Origin: an uncultured Pelagibacteraceae bacterium
GTDB taxonomy: Bacteria > Pseudomonadota > Alphaproteobacteria > Pelagibacterales > Pelagibacteraceae
Assembly: GCA_902610315.1 (NCBI GenBank)
Contig: CACLVA010000001.1
Location: 1-64,000 of the forward strand
Length of the DNA: 64,000 nt
Reading direction: 5' to 3'
The translations under genes and the position numbers were made by a program. Positions 26,231-36,520 of this stretch are shown piece after piece; within the stretch, counting starts at the first letter, position 1; each line of letters begins with the position of its first letter. The notes beneath the pieces were generated by a model, which was not told the DNA's origin, ran no database searches, and saw nothing but the letters and a program-made list of their open reading frames with translations.

Positions 26231-27439
26231 ATGAAATTTTTAGAGAAAAAAAAAATATTACTTATAATTTCTGGTGGAATAGCTGCGTATAAATCATTAG
26301 ACTTGATTAGATCTTTCACAAAACTCCAGTGTGAAGTTAAAACTATACTGACAAAAGGTGGTACTGAATTTGTTACACCTTTGTCTATTGCTTCACTTTC
26401 GAAAAATAAAGTTTACTCAGATATGTACTCTGTTGAAAATGAATCTGAGATGGACCATATTTCTTTATCAAGATGGGCTGATTTAATACTGATAGCTCCA
26501 GCTACTACAAATATTATTGCTAAAATGAGCCAGGGTATAAGTGATGATTTGGCAACAACTGTTATTCAAGCATCTGACAAAAGTATATTTGTTTGTCCAG
26601 CTATGAATGTGAGAATGTGGGAACATGCATCAAATAAACAAAATATAGAAAAAATTAAAAGCTACAATTACAGGATCATAGGACCATTTAATGGAGAAAT
26701 GGCATGTGGAGAATATGGTGACGGACGAATGGCTGATATAGAATACATAATTAATGAACTTGATAATTTTTTTAAATCCAAAAGTAATAACAAAAAATTT
26801 AGGGCAGTTGTTACGGCAGGTCCTACACGAGAGTATATAGACCCCGTTAGATATATTTCTAACAGATCAAGCGGAAAGCAAGGCTACGAGATAGCAAAAT
26901 CACTATTTAATAGTGGATTTGAGACAACTTTAATTTCTGGTCCATCAAAGCTAACACCTGATCCAAATATTAATTTCTTTAAAGTTAATACTGCTGAAGA
27001 AATGTATCAGAAGACAATAGAAAATTTACCTTGTGATGTTGCAATTTTTTGTGCGGCTGTAGGCGATTTTAAAGTAAAAAATCTAAGTGAAGATAAGATT
27101 AAAAAAAATAAAGATCTAAATTTAGATTTTGAAAAAAACATTGATATTTTAAAATTAATATCCAAAAATAATAATAAGCCAAAATTAGTTATAGGTTTCT
27201 CAGCTGAGACTAGTAATTTATACCTTAACAGTAAACAAAAGCTGCAAAATAAAGGTTGTGATTGGATAATAGCTAATGATGTTAGTAAAAATGATATTGG
27301 GTTTGACTCTGATTTTAACGAGGTCTCAATATTTTATAAAGACAAAAATGTTGAAGATGAAATTATTTCTAAAACTTATAAATCAGTAGTAGCTGATGAG
27401 ATTGTAAAAAGGGTTATCAATCAGCTAAATTTGATTTAA
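26231..27439 (+). CDS. coaBC: Bifunctional phosphopantothenoylcysteine decarboxylase/synthetase
   Basis: Two steps of coenzyme A synthesis. The CoaC half (residues 1-180) has the FMN-binding GGIAAYKSLDL, PAMNVRMW and the active-site Cys loop GEMACGEYGDGRM. The CoaB half begins with TAGPTREYIDPVRYISNRSSG, and ANDV and the K-x-K-K type motif DKIKKNK follow. Length 402 aa is normal. It overlaps dut by 1 nt. Confidence 0.95.
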   Translation: MKFLEKKKILLIISGGIAAYKSLDLIRSFTKLQCEVKTILTKGGTEFVTPLSIASLSKNKVYSDMYSVENESEMDHISLSRWADLILIAPATTNIIAKMSQGISDDLATTVIQASDKSIFVCPAMNVRMWEHASNKQNIEKIKSYNYRIIGPFNGEMACGEYGDGRMADIEYIINELDNFFKSKSNNKKFRAVVTAGPTREYIDPVRYISNRSSGKQGYEIAKSLFNSGFETTLISGPSKLTPDPNINFFKVNTAEEMYQKTIENLPCDVAIFCAAVGDFKVKNLSEDKIKKNKDLNLDFEKNIDILKLISKNNNKPKLVIGFSAETSNLYLNSKQKLQNKGCDWIIANDVSKNDIGFDSDFNEVSIFYKDKNVEDEIISKTYKSVVADEIVKRVINQLNLI

Positions 27440-27879
27440 TGGTCAAAATATTAATTAAAAAGATTAATAGAAAAGTAATTACTCCAAAATATAAGACAGA
27501 TGGTTCATCTGGAGTGGATTTATCTGCATTTTTAGATAAAGAGGTTGTAATTAAACCAAACAGCTCAGAGTTAATTCCAACGGGGTTGCAAGTTGCAATA
27601 CCTGAAGAATTTGAAATTCAAATACGGCCTAGATCGGGTTTAGCTGCTAAAGAAAGTATAGGTGTATTAAATTCTCCAGGTACCATAGATAGTGACTATA
27701 GAGGTGAACTAAAAATTATTTTATTCAATCATAGTAACAAAGATTTCATAATTAATAATGGTGATAGAATTGCTCAAATGGTTTTAGTTCCAATTCTTAA
27801 AATGGAATTTGAGGAAGTTGATAGTTTGCCTGACACTGTTAGAGGTCAAGGTGGTTTTGGGTCCACAGGAAAAAAATGA
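27439..27879 (+). CDS. dut: dUTP diphosphatase
   Basis: Trimeric dUTPase, 146 aa, hydrolysing dUTP to dUMP. All five family motifs are present: GSSGVDLSA, RPRSGLA, NSPGTIDSDYRGE, GDRIAQMVL and the C-terminal arm RGQGGFGSTG. It overlaps moeB by 4 nt. Confidence 0.96.
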   Translation: MVKILIKKINRKVITPKYKTDGSSGVDLSAFLDKEVVIKPNSSELIPTGLQVAIPEEFEIQIRPRSGLAAKESIGVLNSPGTIDSDYRGELKIILFNHSNKDFIINNGDRIAQMVLVPILKMEFEEVDSLPDTVRGQGGFGSTGKK

Positions 27880-28601
27880 GCCTAACAAATAATGAAATAG
27901 AGAGATATTCAAGGCAAATTATTCTTAAAGACATTGGTGTCAGTGGGCAAAAAAAACTTAAGAAATCAAAAGTTTTAATCGTGGGTCTTGGAGGACTAGG
28001 TTGTCCTGCAGCAGAATACTTGAGCAGAGCTGGGGTTGGAACAATAGGGTTAATTGACCATGACAAAGTTAATTTATCGAATATTCATAGGCAATCTATA
28101 TTTACTACCAGTGATATTAAAAAATACAAAGTTGATGCAGTAAAGCAAAGAATAAAAAAAGTTAATTCTCACATTAAAATAAAAAGTTTTAAAAAAAGAA
28201 TTAATAATCTTAATACAAAAAAAATAATGCAATCTTTTGATATAATAATAGATGGGACAGATAACTTTAATAGTAAATTTTTAATAAACAAATTTTCTAA
28301 AATTTTAAAAAAAGTTTTAATTTCAGGGGCAATAGGAAAATTTGATGGACATATTTTTGGTTTCAACTTTTCAAAAAAAACAAAACCTTGCTTGGAATCT
28401 TTTTACCAAGGCATACCTGACGAAGATATAGCTACCTGTGAAGAAGATGGAGTAATTGGTACGGTTGCAGGTATAGTTGGTAACATTCAAGCTAATGAAG
28501 CTATTAAATATATTCTAGGCTTAGGAAGGCGTTTAGATGGCAAAGTTTTAATTATTAATTTGTTAAATTTAGAATTCAGAATAAGTAATTTAGTAAAATA
28601 A
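27876..28601 (+). CDS. moeB: MoeB/ThiF-family E1-like adenylyltransferase
   Basis: Activates the C-terminus of a ubiquitin-like sulfur carrier (MoaD or ThiS) by adenylation. The 241-aa protein has the nucleotide loop GLGGLGCPAAEYLSRAGVG, the DHDKVNLSNIHRQ motif and GTVAGIVGNIQANEAIKY. No rhodanese domain is attached. MoeB versus ThiF cannot be settled from sequence alone, as neither partner is in the window. Confidence 0.82.
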   Translation: MSLTNNEIERYSRQIILKDIGVSGQKKLKKSKVLIVGLGGLGCPAAEYLSRAGVGTIGLIDHDKVNLSNIHRQSIFTTSDIKKYKVDAVKQRIKKVNSHIKIKSFKKRINNLNTKKIMQSFDIIIDGTDNFNSKFLINKFSKILKKVLISGAIGKFDGHIFGFNFSKKTKPCLESFYQGIPDEDIATCEEDGVIGTVAGIVGNIQANEAIKYILGLGRRLDGKVLIINLLNLEFRISNLVK

Positions 28602-28602
28602 A

Positions 28603-29040
28603 ATGTTTAGGATATTATTTATATTGTTTTTATTCTTTTTTTTTAATAATATAAAAGCAGATGAAAATTACTTTCTCTCTTTAAAATACAATAAGGTAAA
28701 TGTAAGATATGGACCTGGATTAGACTATCCAATTAAATTTGTATATTTAAAAAAAAATTTTCCAGTTGAAGTTATAGATGAAAAAGAAAATTTTAGAAAA
28801 ATTCTTGATTATAAAAATAATGGTGGATGGGTTCATAGGTCTCAGCTTAAAAAAAACAAATCATTAATTACACTTCAAGAAAAAATACTCTTTAAAAATT
28901 CTACTAAATATTCAACGCCGATAGCAGTGATTAAAAGCGGTAGATTATTGATTGTTAAAAAAGAAAAAAAAAAATGGTTTAAAGTTGTAACTGGAAACTA
29001 TGTGGGATGGATTAATAATGAATATTTGTGGGGTAATTAA
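28603..29040 (+). CDS. Exported SH3-domain protein
   Basis: A 145-aa protein with a signal peptide (hydrophobic 1-17, cleavage near KADENY) and two bacterial SH3-like repeats: NVRYGPGLDYPIKFVYLKKN with GGWVHRSQL, then a second ending WFKVVTGNYVGWINNEYLWG. Such proteins usually bind peptidoglycan or other envelope partners. It is the last gene of the ubiE...moeB run and overlaps the convergent membrane-protein gene by 4 nt. Confidence 0.82.
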   Translation: MFRILFILFLFFFFNNIKADENYFLSLKYNKVNVRYGPGLDYPIKFVYLKKNFPVEVIDEKENFRKILDYKNNGGWVHRSQLKKNKSLITLQEKILFKNSTKYSTPIAVIKSGRLLIVKKEKKKWFKVVTGNYVGWINNEYLWGN

Positions 29041-29282
29041 GACTTTTTACTTTTGCTTGCCCACCACTTATCAAGCACAAAGTACCAAACTGAATTTGCT
29101 ATTGGTTCAACAATTGCATCTGTCAGGGCAATCATAAAAGAAACATCTGCTACAAGCATTAATACTGTAATAGCAATTGCAAAATGTCCAATTGTATAAA
29201 CAATTGTTCTTAATATTGAGCCTTTGTTATTTTTGTAGACGTCTCTACTTACCTCAAATATTCCTTTGGTAAATTCAGTCAT
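29037..29282 (-). CDS. Small two-span membrane protein, DUF2061-like
   Basis: An 81-aa protein with two hydrophobic segments around an acidic turn (ILRTIVYTIGHFAIAITVLM and VEPIANSVWYFVLDKWW). The pattern of Arg-Thr at the first helix start and aromatic residues at the second helix end resembles DUF2061. The ATG at 29282 overlaps the stop of the upstream dioxygenase (TAATG), which decides the start against one nine codons earlier. Function unknown; it is the third gene after katG. Confidence 0.6.
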   Translation of the reverse strand: MTEFTKGIFEVSRDVYKNNKGSILRTIVYTIGHFAIAITVLMLVADVSFMIALTDAIVEPIANSVWYFVLDKWWASKSKKS

Positions 29283-29893
29283 TACTTGAATGGACTGTCT
29301 AATACACATGCTACTAGGTGTATTCTCGCTTGCTCCCCTCCATTAAAAAAATTATGGTATTTAGTATTATTTGTTATCCAAACCCTACCATCAGCTGGCA
29401 AATGTTTTGCAACGTTTTCTATAACCATTGAACAACCTGGGTTTGTTATTATTGGCACATGTAATCTGCACTCTGGATCTTTGTGCCAACTCAAAGTAGA
29501 TCTTGGTTCTTTTAATAATAATCTTACTCTTCCTAATTTAAATTTTTTACTTAAAGTTTCATAAACTTCTTTAAAATATGTTTTTTCAAACTCTGGTAAA
29601 AGTTTAGTATATTTAGATTCTTCAATTTCTACATCTCTTGAAACTTCTTTTCCTGTCTCATCTGCTATTGTCCAATATTTACCTCTAATATTGTTTCCTT
29701 TTATAGAATTTTCATCATTAGGTATCTGGTTAAGCGGGATTGCGCCAAAGTGTGTAACTCCTGGAGAATTAAACTTTTTTTCTTCAAGAATTTTATTTAA
29801 ATCAGCTCTAAGTTTTTCAATATCAAATTTTAAATTAGGTACTTCGTAGAAGTCTTCAAAGCTTACTTTAGGTGTATTAAGTGCAGTTTCCAT
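29282..29893 (-). CDS. Fe(II)/2-oxoglutarate dioxygenase of the aspartyl/asparaginyl beta-hydroxylase type
   Basis: A 203-aa jelly-roll oxygenase. The metal triad is His137 and Asp139 in WHKDPE with distal His180 in KYHNFFNGG. Arg190 in GGEQARIHL is placed to bind the 2-oxoglutarate carboxylate. The substrate is unknown; related proteins hydroxylate Asp/Asn residues or small metabolites. It begins 4 nt after katG and is probably cotranscribed with it, linking an iron enzyme to an iron-responsive promoter. Confidence 0.8.
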   Translation of the reverse strand: METALNTPKVSFEDFYEVPNLKFDIEKLRADLNKILEEKKFNSPGVTHFGAIPLNQIPNDENSIKGNNIRGKYWTIADETGKEVSRDVEIEESKYTKLLPEFEKTYFKEVYETLSKKFKLGRVRLLLKEPRSTLSWHKDPECRLHVPIITNPGCSMVIENVAKHLPADGRVWITNNTKYHNFFNGGEQARIHLVACVLDSPFK

Positions 29894-29897
29894 TTTA

Positions 29898-32179
<2,282 letters not shown>

Positions 32180-32182
32180 CAG

Positions 32183-32199
32183 TTTAGAACTATTATAAT
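32183..32199 (-). promoter_or_regulatory. Second Irr-type element upstream of the katG -35 box
   Basis: TTTAGAA-CTA-TTATAAT on the + strand: a perfect left half-site and a degenerate right half. Its centre is 32 bp, about three helical turns, from the element over the -10 box, an arrangement compatible with cooperative binding. It begins 13 bp beyond the irr stop codon. Confidence 0.55.
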
Positions 32200-32211
32200 G
32201 TAGAAATTGAA

Positions 32212-32631
32212 TTAAGATTTGTCGTCTTCGACTTTAACAAGAACTTCTACTGACTTGATTTTTTTTCCAGGAATTCTTGTATTAATTTTAACTGGCTCAA
32301 CATCTGCATCATCTATATCTATTAAATCTTTTTGGGTCTCATCATAGAAATGATGGTGATGCGACGTATTGGTATCAAAATAACTTTGATCGGAGTTAAT
32401 TGGTATCTCTTTTAAGTAACCTTTATTTTTAAATGCATGAACTGTGTTATAAACGGTTGCAAGTGAAATTTTCTCATTTGTTGACTTACTTATTCTTTTA
32501 ACAAGTTCGTTAATTGTAAAATGAAAAGTCTTTTCTGAATTGAACAGAACTTCACAAATTTTTATTCTTTGTTTTGTTGGTCTTAAGCCTGAACTTCTTA
32601 ATTTTTCAATATATTGGCTATTATCTAACAT
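32212..32631 (-). CDS. irr: Iron response regulator Irr (Fur superfamily)
   Basis: Alphaproteobacterial regulator that senses iron through haem and controls haem and iron genes. The 139-aa protein has the winged-helix N-terminus (GLRPTKQRIKICEVLF, recognition helix ISLATVYNTVHAFKNKG) and a run of four His (91-94, SHHHHFYDE), the family's His-rich haem/metal region. Metal-binding cysteines of Fur are missing. The position divergent from fabA-fabB-fabI is the standard irr location. An Irr-type box 5 nt from its ATG suggests autoregulation. Confidence 0.9.
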   Translation of the reverse strand: MLDNSQYIEKLRSSGLRPTKQRIKICEVLFNSEKTFHFTINELVKRISKSTNEKISLATVYNTVHAFKNKGYLKEIPINSDQSYFDTNTSHHHHFYDETQKDLIDIDDADVEPVKINTRIPGKKIKSVEVLVKVEDDKS

Positions 32632-32636
32632 AGTAA

Positions 32637-32653
32637 TTTATAACTATTCTAAA
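32637..32653 (-). promoter_or_regulatory. Irr-type element in the irr-fabA intergenic region
   Basis: TTTATAA-CTA-TTCTAAA on the + strand, the same one-mismatch form as the katG element. It ends 5 nt before the irr ATG and contains a TATAAA hexamer in the irr direction, while fabA starts 51 bp away on the other side. This fits autorepression of irr; an effect on fabA is possible but less direct. Confidence 0.65.
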
Positions 32654-32703
32654 CTAAATCTATATTATATTTTTGCTAAATCAAGTATTAAGGATATCGA
32701 AAA

Positions 32704-33204
32704 ATGAAAAAAAGCTCATACACTTACGACGATCTAATCAGTTGTGCTAATGGTGATCTTTTTGGTCCAGGAAACGCAAAATTACCTGCACCTCCAATGT
32801 TAATGTTTGATAGAATCACAGAAATTAGTGAAAACAAAGGTGAATTTGGTAAAGGATTTATTGTTGCTGAATTAGATATAAAAGATAGTCTATGGTTTTT
32901 TGACTGTCATTTCAAAAAAGATCCTGTAATGCCAGGATGTCTTGGATTAGATGCCATGTGGCAGCTTGTAGGATTTTATTTGGGATGGCTAGGAAATCCT
33001 GGAAGAGGAAGAGCTCTAGGAGTTAATACGGTAAAGTTTACTGGCGAAGTTCTTAAAAATGTCAAAAAAGCAGTTTATGAGATTAATATGAAAAGAGTTC
33101 TTATAAAAGAAGGTACTACTGTCGGTTTAGCAAATGGAATTTTACTCGCAGATGGCAAAAAAATTTACTCAACAGAAAATTTAAAAGTAGGTTTATTTAA
33201 ATAA
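32704..33204 (+). CDS. fabA: 3-hydroxydecanoyl-ACP dehydratase/isomerase
   Basis: Introduces the cis double bond of unsaturated fatty acids by dehydrating and isomerising C10 acyl-ACP. The 166-aa hotdog protein has catalytic His69 ([11 protein letters not shown]) and Asp83 (GLDAMWQ). AAGG lies 11 nt before the ATG. It is followed by fabB with a 1-nt overlap. Confidence 0.95.
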   Translation: MKKSSYTYDDLISCANGDLFGPGNAKLPAPPMLMFDRITEISENKGEFGKGFIVAELDIKDSLWFFDCHFKKDPVMPGCLGLDAMWQLVGFYLGWLGNPGRGRALGVNTVKFTGEVLKNVKKAVYEINMKRVLIKEGTTVGLANGILLADGKKIYSTENLKVGLFK

Positions 33205-34415
33205 TGAAAAGAGTTGTTGTAACAGGGATAGGGGTTGTGTCTTGTTTAGGTAACAATCAAGAGGAAGTTTATCAATCACTATTAAATTCAAAATCAGGAA
33301 TTTCTTTTTCAGAAGAATACAAAGAATACAATTTAAAGAGCCACGTGCATGGTAAGCCAAATATTAATCTCGAAGATCATGTGGATAGAAAATTTATAAG
33401 ATTTATGGGACCAGGATCAGCTTATAATTATATTTCTATGGCGGAGGCAGTAAAAGACTCTGGTTTAGAGGAAAAAGATGTAAGCAATACTTCAACTGGC
33501 ATGATTATGGGTTCAGGTGGCCCGTCTATAGAAAATGTTATATTAGCAGCAGATAAAACAAGAGCAAAAAGCCCTAAACGGATGGGGCCTTTTATTGTTC
33601 CAAGAACAATGTCCAGTACAGCATCAGCGACCTTGGCTGTACCATTTAAAATTAAAGGAATTAATTACACAATCAGTTCAGCATGTGCAACAAGTGGCCA
33701 TTGTATTGGTAATGCAATGGAAATTATTCAATTAGGAAAACAAAAAATAATTTTTGCTGGTGGAAGTGATGAAGTACATTTTGCAATGACAGCTATGTTT
33801 GATGCTATGACTGCTCTATCTTCTAAATATAATGATACCCCTGAAAAAGCATCAAGACCCTATGACAAAACAAGAGATGGTTTTGTTATATCTGGTGGAG
33901 GTGGAGTTTTGGTTTTAGAGGAGTACGAACATGCAAAGGCAAGAGGTGCAAAAATTTACGCAGAATTAACTGGTTATGGCGCTACATCTGATGGTTACGA
34001 TATGGTTGCTCCATCAGGAGAAGGAGCGGTAAGATGTATGCAGATGGCATTAAGCACAACAAAAAATAAAATCGATTATATAAATACTCATGGAACATCT
34101 ACTCCGGTTGGAGATATAACAGAATTAAAAGCAGTTGGAGAGGCTTTTAAAGATTACAAACCAAAAATAAGTTCAACTAAATCTTTAGCTGGTCACTCTT
34201 TAGGCGCAACCTCGGTTCATGAGGCGGTTTATAGTTTAATAATGATGAAAAATAAGTTTATTGCTGCATCTGCAAATATTCAAGATATGGACGATGAAGC
34301 AAAAAATTACCCAATAGTAACTAAAGTAGAAAAAGATGTTAATTTAAATGCTGTAATGTCTAACAGTTTCGGTTTTGGTGGAACTAATGCCACTTTAGTA
34401 TTTGAAAAGGTTTAA
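33204..34415 (+). CDS. fabB: 3-oxoacyl-ACP synthase I
   Basis: Condensing enzyme that elongates the cis-unsaturated acyl chain, 403 aa. Nucleophile Cys161 (SSACATSGH) and the two His motifs [11 protein letters not shown] and [12 protein letters not shown] are intact. Pairing with fabA marks the anaerobic pathway of unsaturated fatty acid synthesis. The glycine-rich C-terminus [12 protein letters not shown] is standard. Confidence 0.95.
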   Translation: MKRVVVTGIGVVSCLGNNQEEVYQSLLNSKSGISFSEEYKEYNLKSHVHGKPNINLEDHVDRKFIRFMGPGSAYNYISMAEAVKDSGLEEKDVSNTSTGMIMGSGGPSIENVILAADKTRAKSPKRMGPFIVPRTMSSTASATLAVPFKIKGINYTISSACATSGHCIGNAMEIIQLGKQKIIFAGGSDEVHFAMTAMFDAMTALSSKYNDTPEKASRPYDKTRDGFVISGGGGVLVLEEYEHAKARGAKIYAELTGYGATSDGYDMVAPSGEGAVRCMQMALSTTKNKIDYINTHGTSTPVGDITELKAVGEAFKDYKPKISSTKSLAGHSLGATSVHEAVYSLIMMKNKFIAASANIQDMDDEAKNYPIVTKVEKDVNLNAVMSNSFGFGGTNATLVFEKV

Positions 34416-34417
34416 TA

Positions 34418-35203
34418 ATGAGTTTGATGAAAGGTAAAAAAGGATTAATCATGGGTGTTGCTAACGAGCGATCAATTGCTTGGGGGATTTCTCAAAAACT
34501 TGCAGAAGCAGGAGCAGAACTTGCATTTACCTATTTAGGTGATGCACTAAAGAAAAGAGTTGTTCCTTTAGCAGAAAAATTAAATTCAAATGTTACTTTT
34601 AGTTGTGATGTTGAGAAAAAAGAGGAAGTAACAAAATTATTTGAAGATATAAAATCTAAATGGGGTGAAATAGATTTTGTAGTTCACGCAATAGCATTTT
34701 CAGATAAATCTGAATTATCAGGTGAATATCTAAATACTACTAGAGAAAATTTTTTAAGAAGCATGTTGATTTCTTGTTTCTCATTTACAGAGGTTGCAAA
34801 AGAAGCATCTAAAATCATGAAACAAGGTGGAAGTATGATTACCTTAAGTTATGAAGCCAATAAAGCTATTCCAAATTATAACGTGATGGGTGTATGTAAA
34901 GCTGCGCTTGAAGCAAGTGTTAAGTATCTTGCAAGAGACTTAGGTTCAAAAGGTATAAGAATTAATGCAATTAGTGCAGGTCCAATCAAAACTTTAGCAG
35001 CATCAGCAATTGGAGATGCAAAATTTTTATATAAATGGAACGCTGATCATTCTTTTTTAAAAAGAAACGTTGATAATCTTGATGTAGGAAATTCTGCTTT
35101 ATATCTATTAAGTGATATGGCTGGTGGTGTTACAGGTGAAATACACTATGTTGATGCTGGTTATAATAAGGTAGGAATGCCAGATCCAAAAAATATTAGT
35201 TAA
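34418..35203 (+). CDS. fabI: Enoyl-ACP reductase
   Basis: NADH-dependent last step of each fatty-acid elongation cycle, 261 aa. Nucleotide motif GVANERSIAWGIS, then the catalytic Tyr-x6-Lys (YNVMGVCK near residue 155) and GPIKTLAASAI. The three-gene set fabA-fabB-fabI is a compact operon with gaps of 2 nt or less. Confidence 0.95.
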   Translation: MSLMKGKKGLIMGVANERSIAWGISQKLAEAGAELAFTYLGDALKKRVVPLAEKLNSNVTFSCDVEKKEEVTKLFEDIKSKWGEIDFVVHAIAFSDKSELSGEYLNTTRENFLRSMLISCFSFTEVAKEASKIMKQGGSMITLSYEANKAIPNYNVMGVCKAALEASVKYLARDLGSKGIRINAISAGPIKTLAASAIGDAKFLYKWNADHSFLKRNVDNLDVGNSALYLLSDMAGGVTGEIHYVDAGYNKVGMPDPKNIS

Positions 35204-35232
35204 AACACTTAAATTTATTTAACAAACAAACT

Positions 35233-35262
35233 TTGACATAAGTTTTGAAATATTGTTATATC
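35233..35262 (+). promoter_or_regulatory. Promoter of the DUF805 gene, possibly giving a leaderless mRNA
   Basis: Consensus TTGACA (35233-35238), 18-bp spacer, TATATC (35257-35262). Transcription would start about 7 bases on, right at the ATG at 35269, and no Shine-Dalgarno sequence is seen. Confidence 0.45.
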
Positions 35263-35268
35263 ATAATT

Positions 35269-35637
35269 ATGGATATGCAGTCGTCTATAAAAGTTTGTTT
35301 TAAAAAATTTGCAGATTTTAGTGGAAGAGCTTCAAGATCTGAATTCTGGTGGTTTCAGTTATTTTATATAATAGTAATAATAGTTGCAGCAATATTTGAT
35401 TCTTTTTACGTTGATAACTCTCAAAACATGGGTCCTGTTGAATTAGTAAGCTACTTAATTTTACTTTTGCCATCTTTGGCAGTTACTGCAAGAAGGTTGC
35501 ATGATGTCGATAAATCAGGCTGGTGGATGTTAATAGCTTTAACATTGATTGGACTAATACCTTTATTTGTTTGGTATGTTTCAGTCGGTACAAAAAAAAA
35601 GAATAAATTTGGACCACCACTAAAATTGAAAAAATAA
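35269..35637 (+). CDS. DUF805 membrane protein
   Basis: A 122-aa protein with three or four hydrophobic segments. FADFSGRASRSEFWWFQLF and ARRLHDVDKSGWWMLI are the two signature blocks of DUF805, a family of small inner-membrane proteins without an assigned function. The ATG at 35269 is preferred over an upstream TTG, because the -10 box lies just before it. It is separated from fabI by 65 bp and has its own promoter. Confidence 0.85.
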   Translation: MDMQSSIKVCFKKFADFSGRASRSEFWWFQLFYIIVIIVAAIFDSFYVDNSQNMGPVELVSYLILLLPSLAVTARRLHDVDKSGWWMLIALTLIGLIPLFVWYVSVGTKKKNKFGPPLKLKK

Positions 35638-35669
35638 TATTAACTTATTAATACATAAAGTAGAAAATT

Positions 35670-35957
35670 ATGAGCAAAGGATATTTGATTGCACATCTTA
35701 AAGAACACGATCAAGAAGGTATGGACAAGTTTAAACAAATGTCTGGACCAACTATTGGAGAGCACGGTGGAAAAGTTCTAGTTCGTGAACCCAGTCCTGA
35801 CGTAAGAGAAGGTGAAAATTTAGGTACTGTTATATTAATTGAATTTGAAAGTATTGATGCTGCTCGTAAATTTTATGAGTCAGAAAAATACCAAGCAGCT
35901 AAAGCGGTAAGAGAATTAGCGGCTAAAGCTCATCTAGTTTTAGTTGAGGGGAATTAA
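35670..35957 (+). CDS. DUF1330 protein (dimeric ferredoxin-like fold)
   Basis: A 95-aa protein starting MSKGYLIAHLKEHDQEGMDK with ESIDAARKFYESEKYQAAKA in the middle, both typical of DUF1330, an alpha/beta-barrel dimer related to monooxygenase-like small proteins. Activity is unknown. Spelling is complete and the stop is followed by the structured RNA region. Confidence 0.85.
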   Translation: MSKGYLIAHLKEHDQEGMDKFKQMSGPTIGEHGGKVLVREPSPDVREGENLGTVILIEFESIDAARKFYESEKYQAAKAVRELAAKAHLVLVEGN

Positions 35958-35978
35958 AACTCAACTAATTAAAAATGA

Positions 35979-36011
35979 GTAGGGGCGTTCTGTTGCCAGG
36001 TGCCCCCATAC
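35979..36011 (-). ncRNA. GC-rich structured RNA hairpin with a GCAA tetraloop
   Basis: A GC-rich island in AT-rich DNA. Read leftward: outer stem GTA..GGGGC with GCCCC-TAC, an internal loop, then CTG-GCAA-CAG, i.e. a short helix capped by a GNRA tetraloop. The GNRA loop exists only in the leftward RNA, so that orientation is favoured. It lies 12 bases beyond the stop of the leftward 63-aa gene and could be its 3' structure or a small RNA. A second weak hairpin (ACTCA...TGAGT) follows. I cannot match it to a named RNA family. Confidence 0.5.
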
Positions 36012-36022
36012 CCCAATCTTAA

Positions 36023-36214
36023 TTAAATGTTTTTAGGCTCTTTTTTTAAATGCCCAACAACTTTTCCAGAGTTTTTTCCAGATTTAATAACGTATCCGCT
36101 TGTGCCATTGCCATTAGCTTCAACAGATTTTAAATTTCGGAACATTAATTGATTTAGCCTAGCGATCTTTGAGCCTCGGCTAAACGAATTAAGAACTCTG
36201 TGCATTCTTTTCAT
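36023..36214 (-). CDS. 63-aa basic protein of unknown function
   Basis: The ATG at 36214 has a strong AAGGAG ribosome binding site, which decides the start against a GTG two codons upstream. The protein is basic, with helical-looking MKRMHRVLNSFSRGSKIARL and a Gly/Ser/Asn-rich middle (GNGTSGYVIKSGKNSG). No signal peptide or membrane span is present. I do not recognise the family. It sits between two structured RNA regions and downstream of the pnp operon, which hints at an RNA-related role, but only by context. Confidence 0.65.
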   Translation of the reverse strand: MKRMHRVLNSFSRGSKIARLNQLMFRNLKSVEANGNGTSGYVIKSGKNSGKVVGHLKKEPKNI

Positions 36215-36250
36215 ACACACTCCTTGTTAGTTTTTCCAAAACTCGCTTTT

Positions 36251-36302
36251 AACCGATGCGATATCGGTCTCTTTATCACCATGAGATATGGTTAAAGAAA
36301 GC
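36251..36302 (-). promoter_or_regulatory. Tandem hairpins in the leader of the 63-aa gene
   Basis: Two stems in the leftward leader. CTTTA-ACCAT..ATGGT-TAAAG (about 36271-36299) comes first, and ACCGAT/ATCGGT with a 5-nt GCGAT-type loop (36252-36268) second. A smaller GTTTT-GGA-AAAAC stem lies between them and the ribosome binding site. Perfect pairing in this otherwise unstructured DNA suggests a regulatory leader RNA. Confidence 0.5.
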
Positions 36303-36364
36303 TTACATTTTTAAAAAGTTATTGCAACTACTTAAGGAATATCAAACGCAAAATGAACAGAGAT

Positions 36365-36517
36365 TTAAATGAAGTTAAAAGCGCTAAAACCAACAGAAAA
36401 TATGACTGCTAACCAAATAAGACCTTTTATAAAAAAGAAAGCAAAACCTCCAATAGCTAAATATTTGCCATATTTATTTTTTGATAAAATATTTTTTAAT
36501 TTTGATAATGAGAACAT
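36365..36517 (-). CDS. 50-aa small membrane protein downstream of pnp
   Basis: Starts 3 nt after the pnp stop, so it probably rides on the pnp transcript. The sequence begins with a basic amphipathic stretch (MFSLSKLKNILSKNKYGKY) and continues with about 27 residues forming one or two hydrophobic segments with a Lys in between (FFFIKGLIWLAVIF). No signal cleavage site or lipobox is seen. It has no family I recognise. Confidence 0.6.
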   Translation of the reverse strand: MFSLSKLKNILSKNKYGKYLAIGGFAFFFIKGLIWLAVIFSVGFSAFNFI

Positions 36518-36520
36518 TAA

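Noticed and set aside
32183..32653. Treating the TTTAGAA/TTCTAAA boxes as ordinary Fur boxes
   Set aside because: The half-sites match the Irr element, not the GATAAT-type Fur repeat, and the neighbouring regulator has the Irr His run.
36023..36220. The 63-aa basic protein as ribosomal protein S21 or a cold-shock protein
   Set aside because: Neither the S21 Arg-rich pattern nor the CspA RNP motifs are present.
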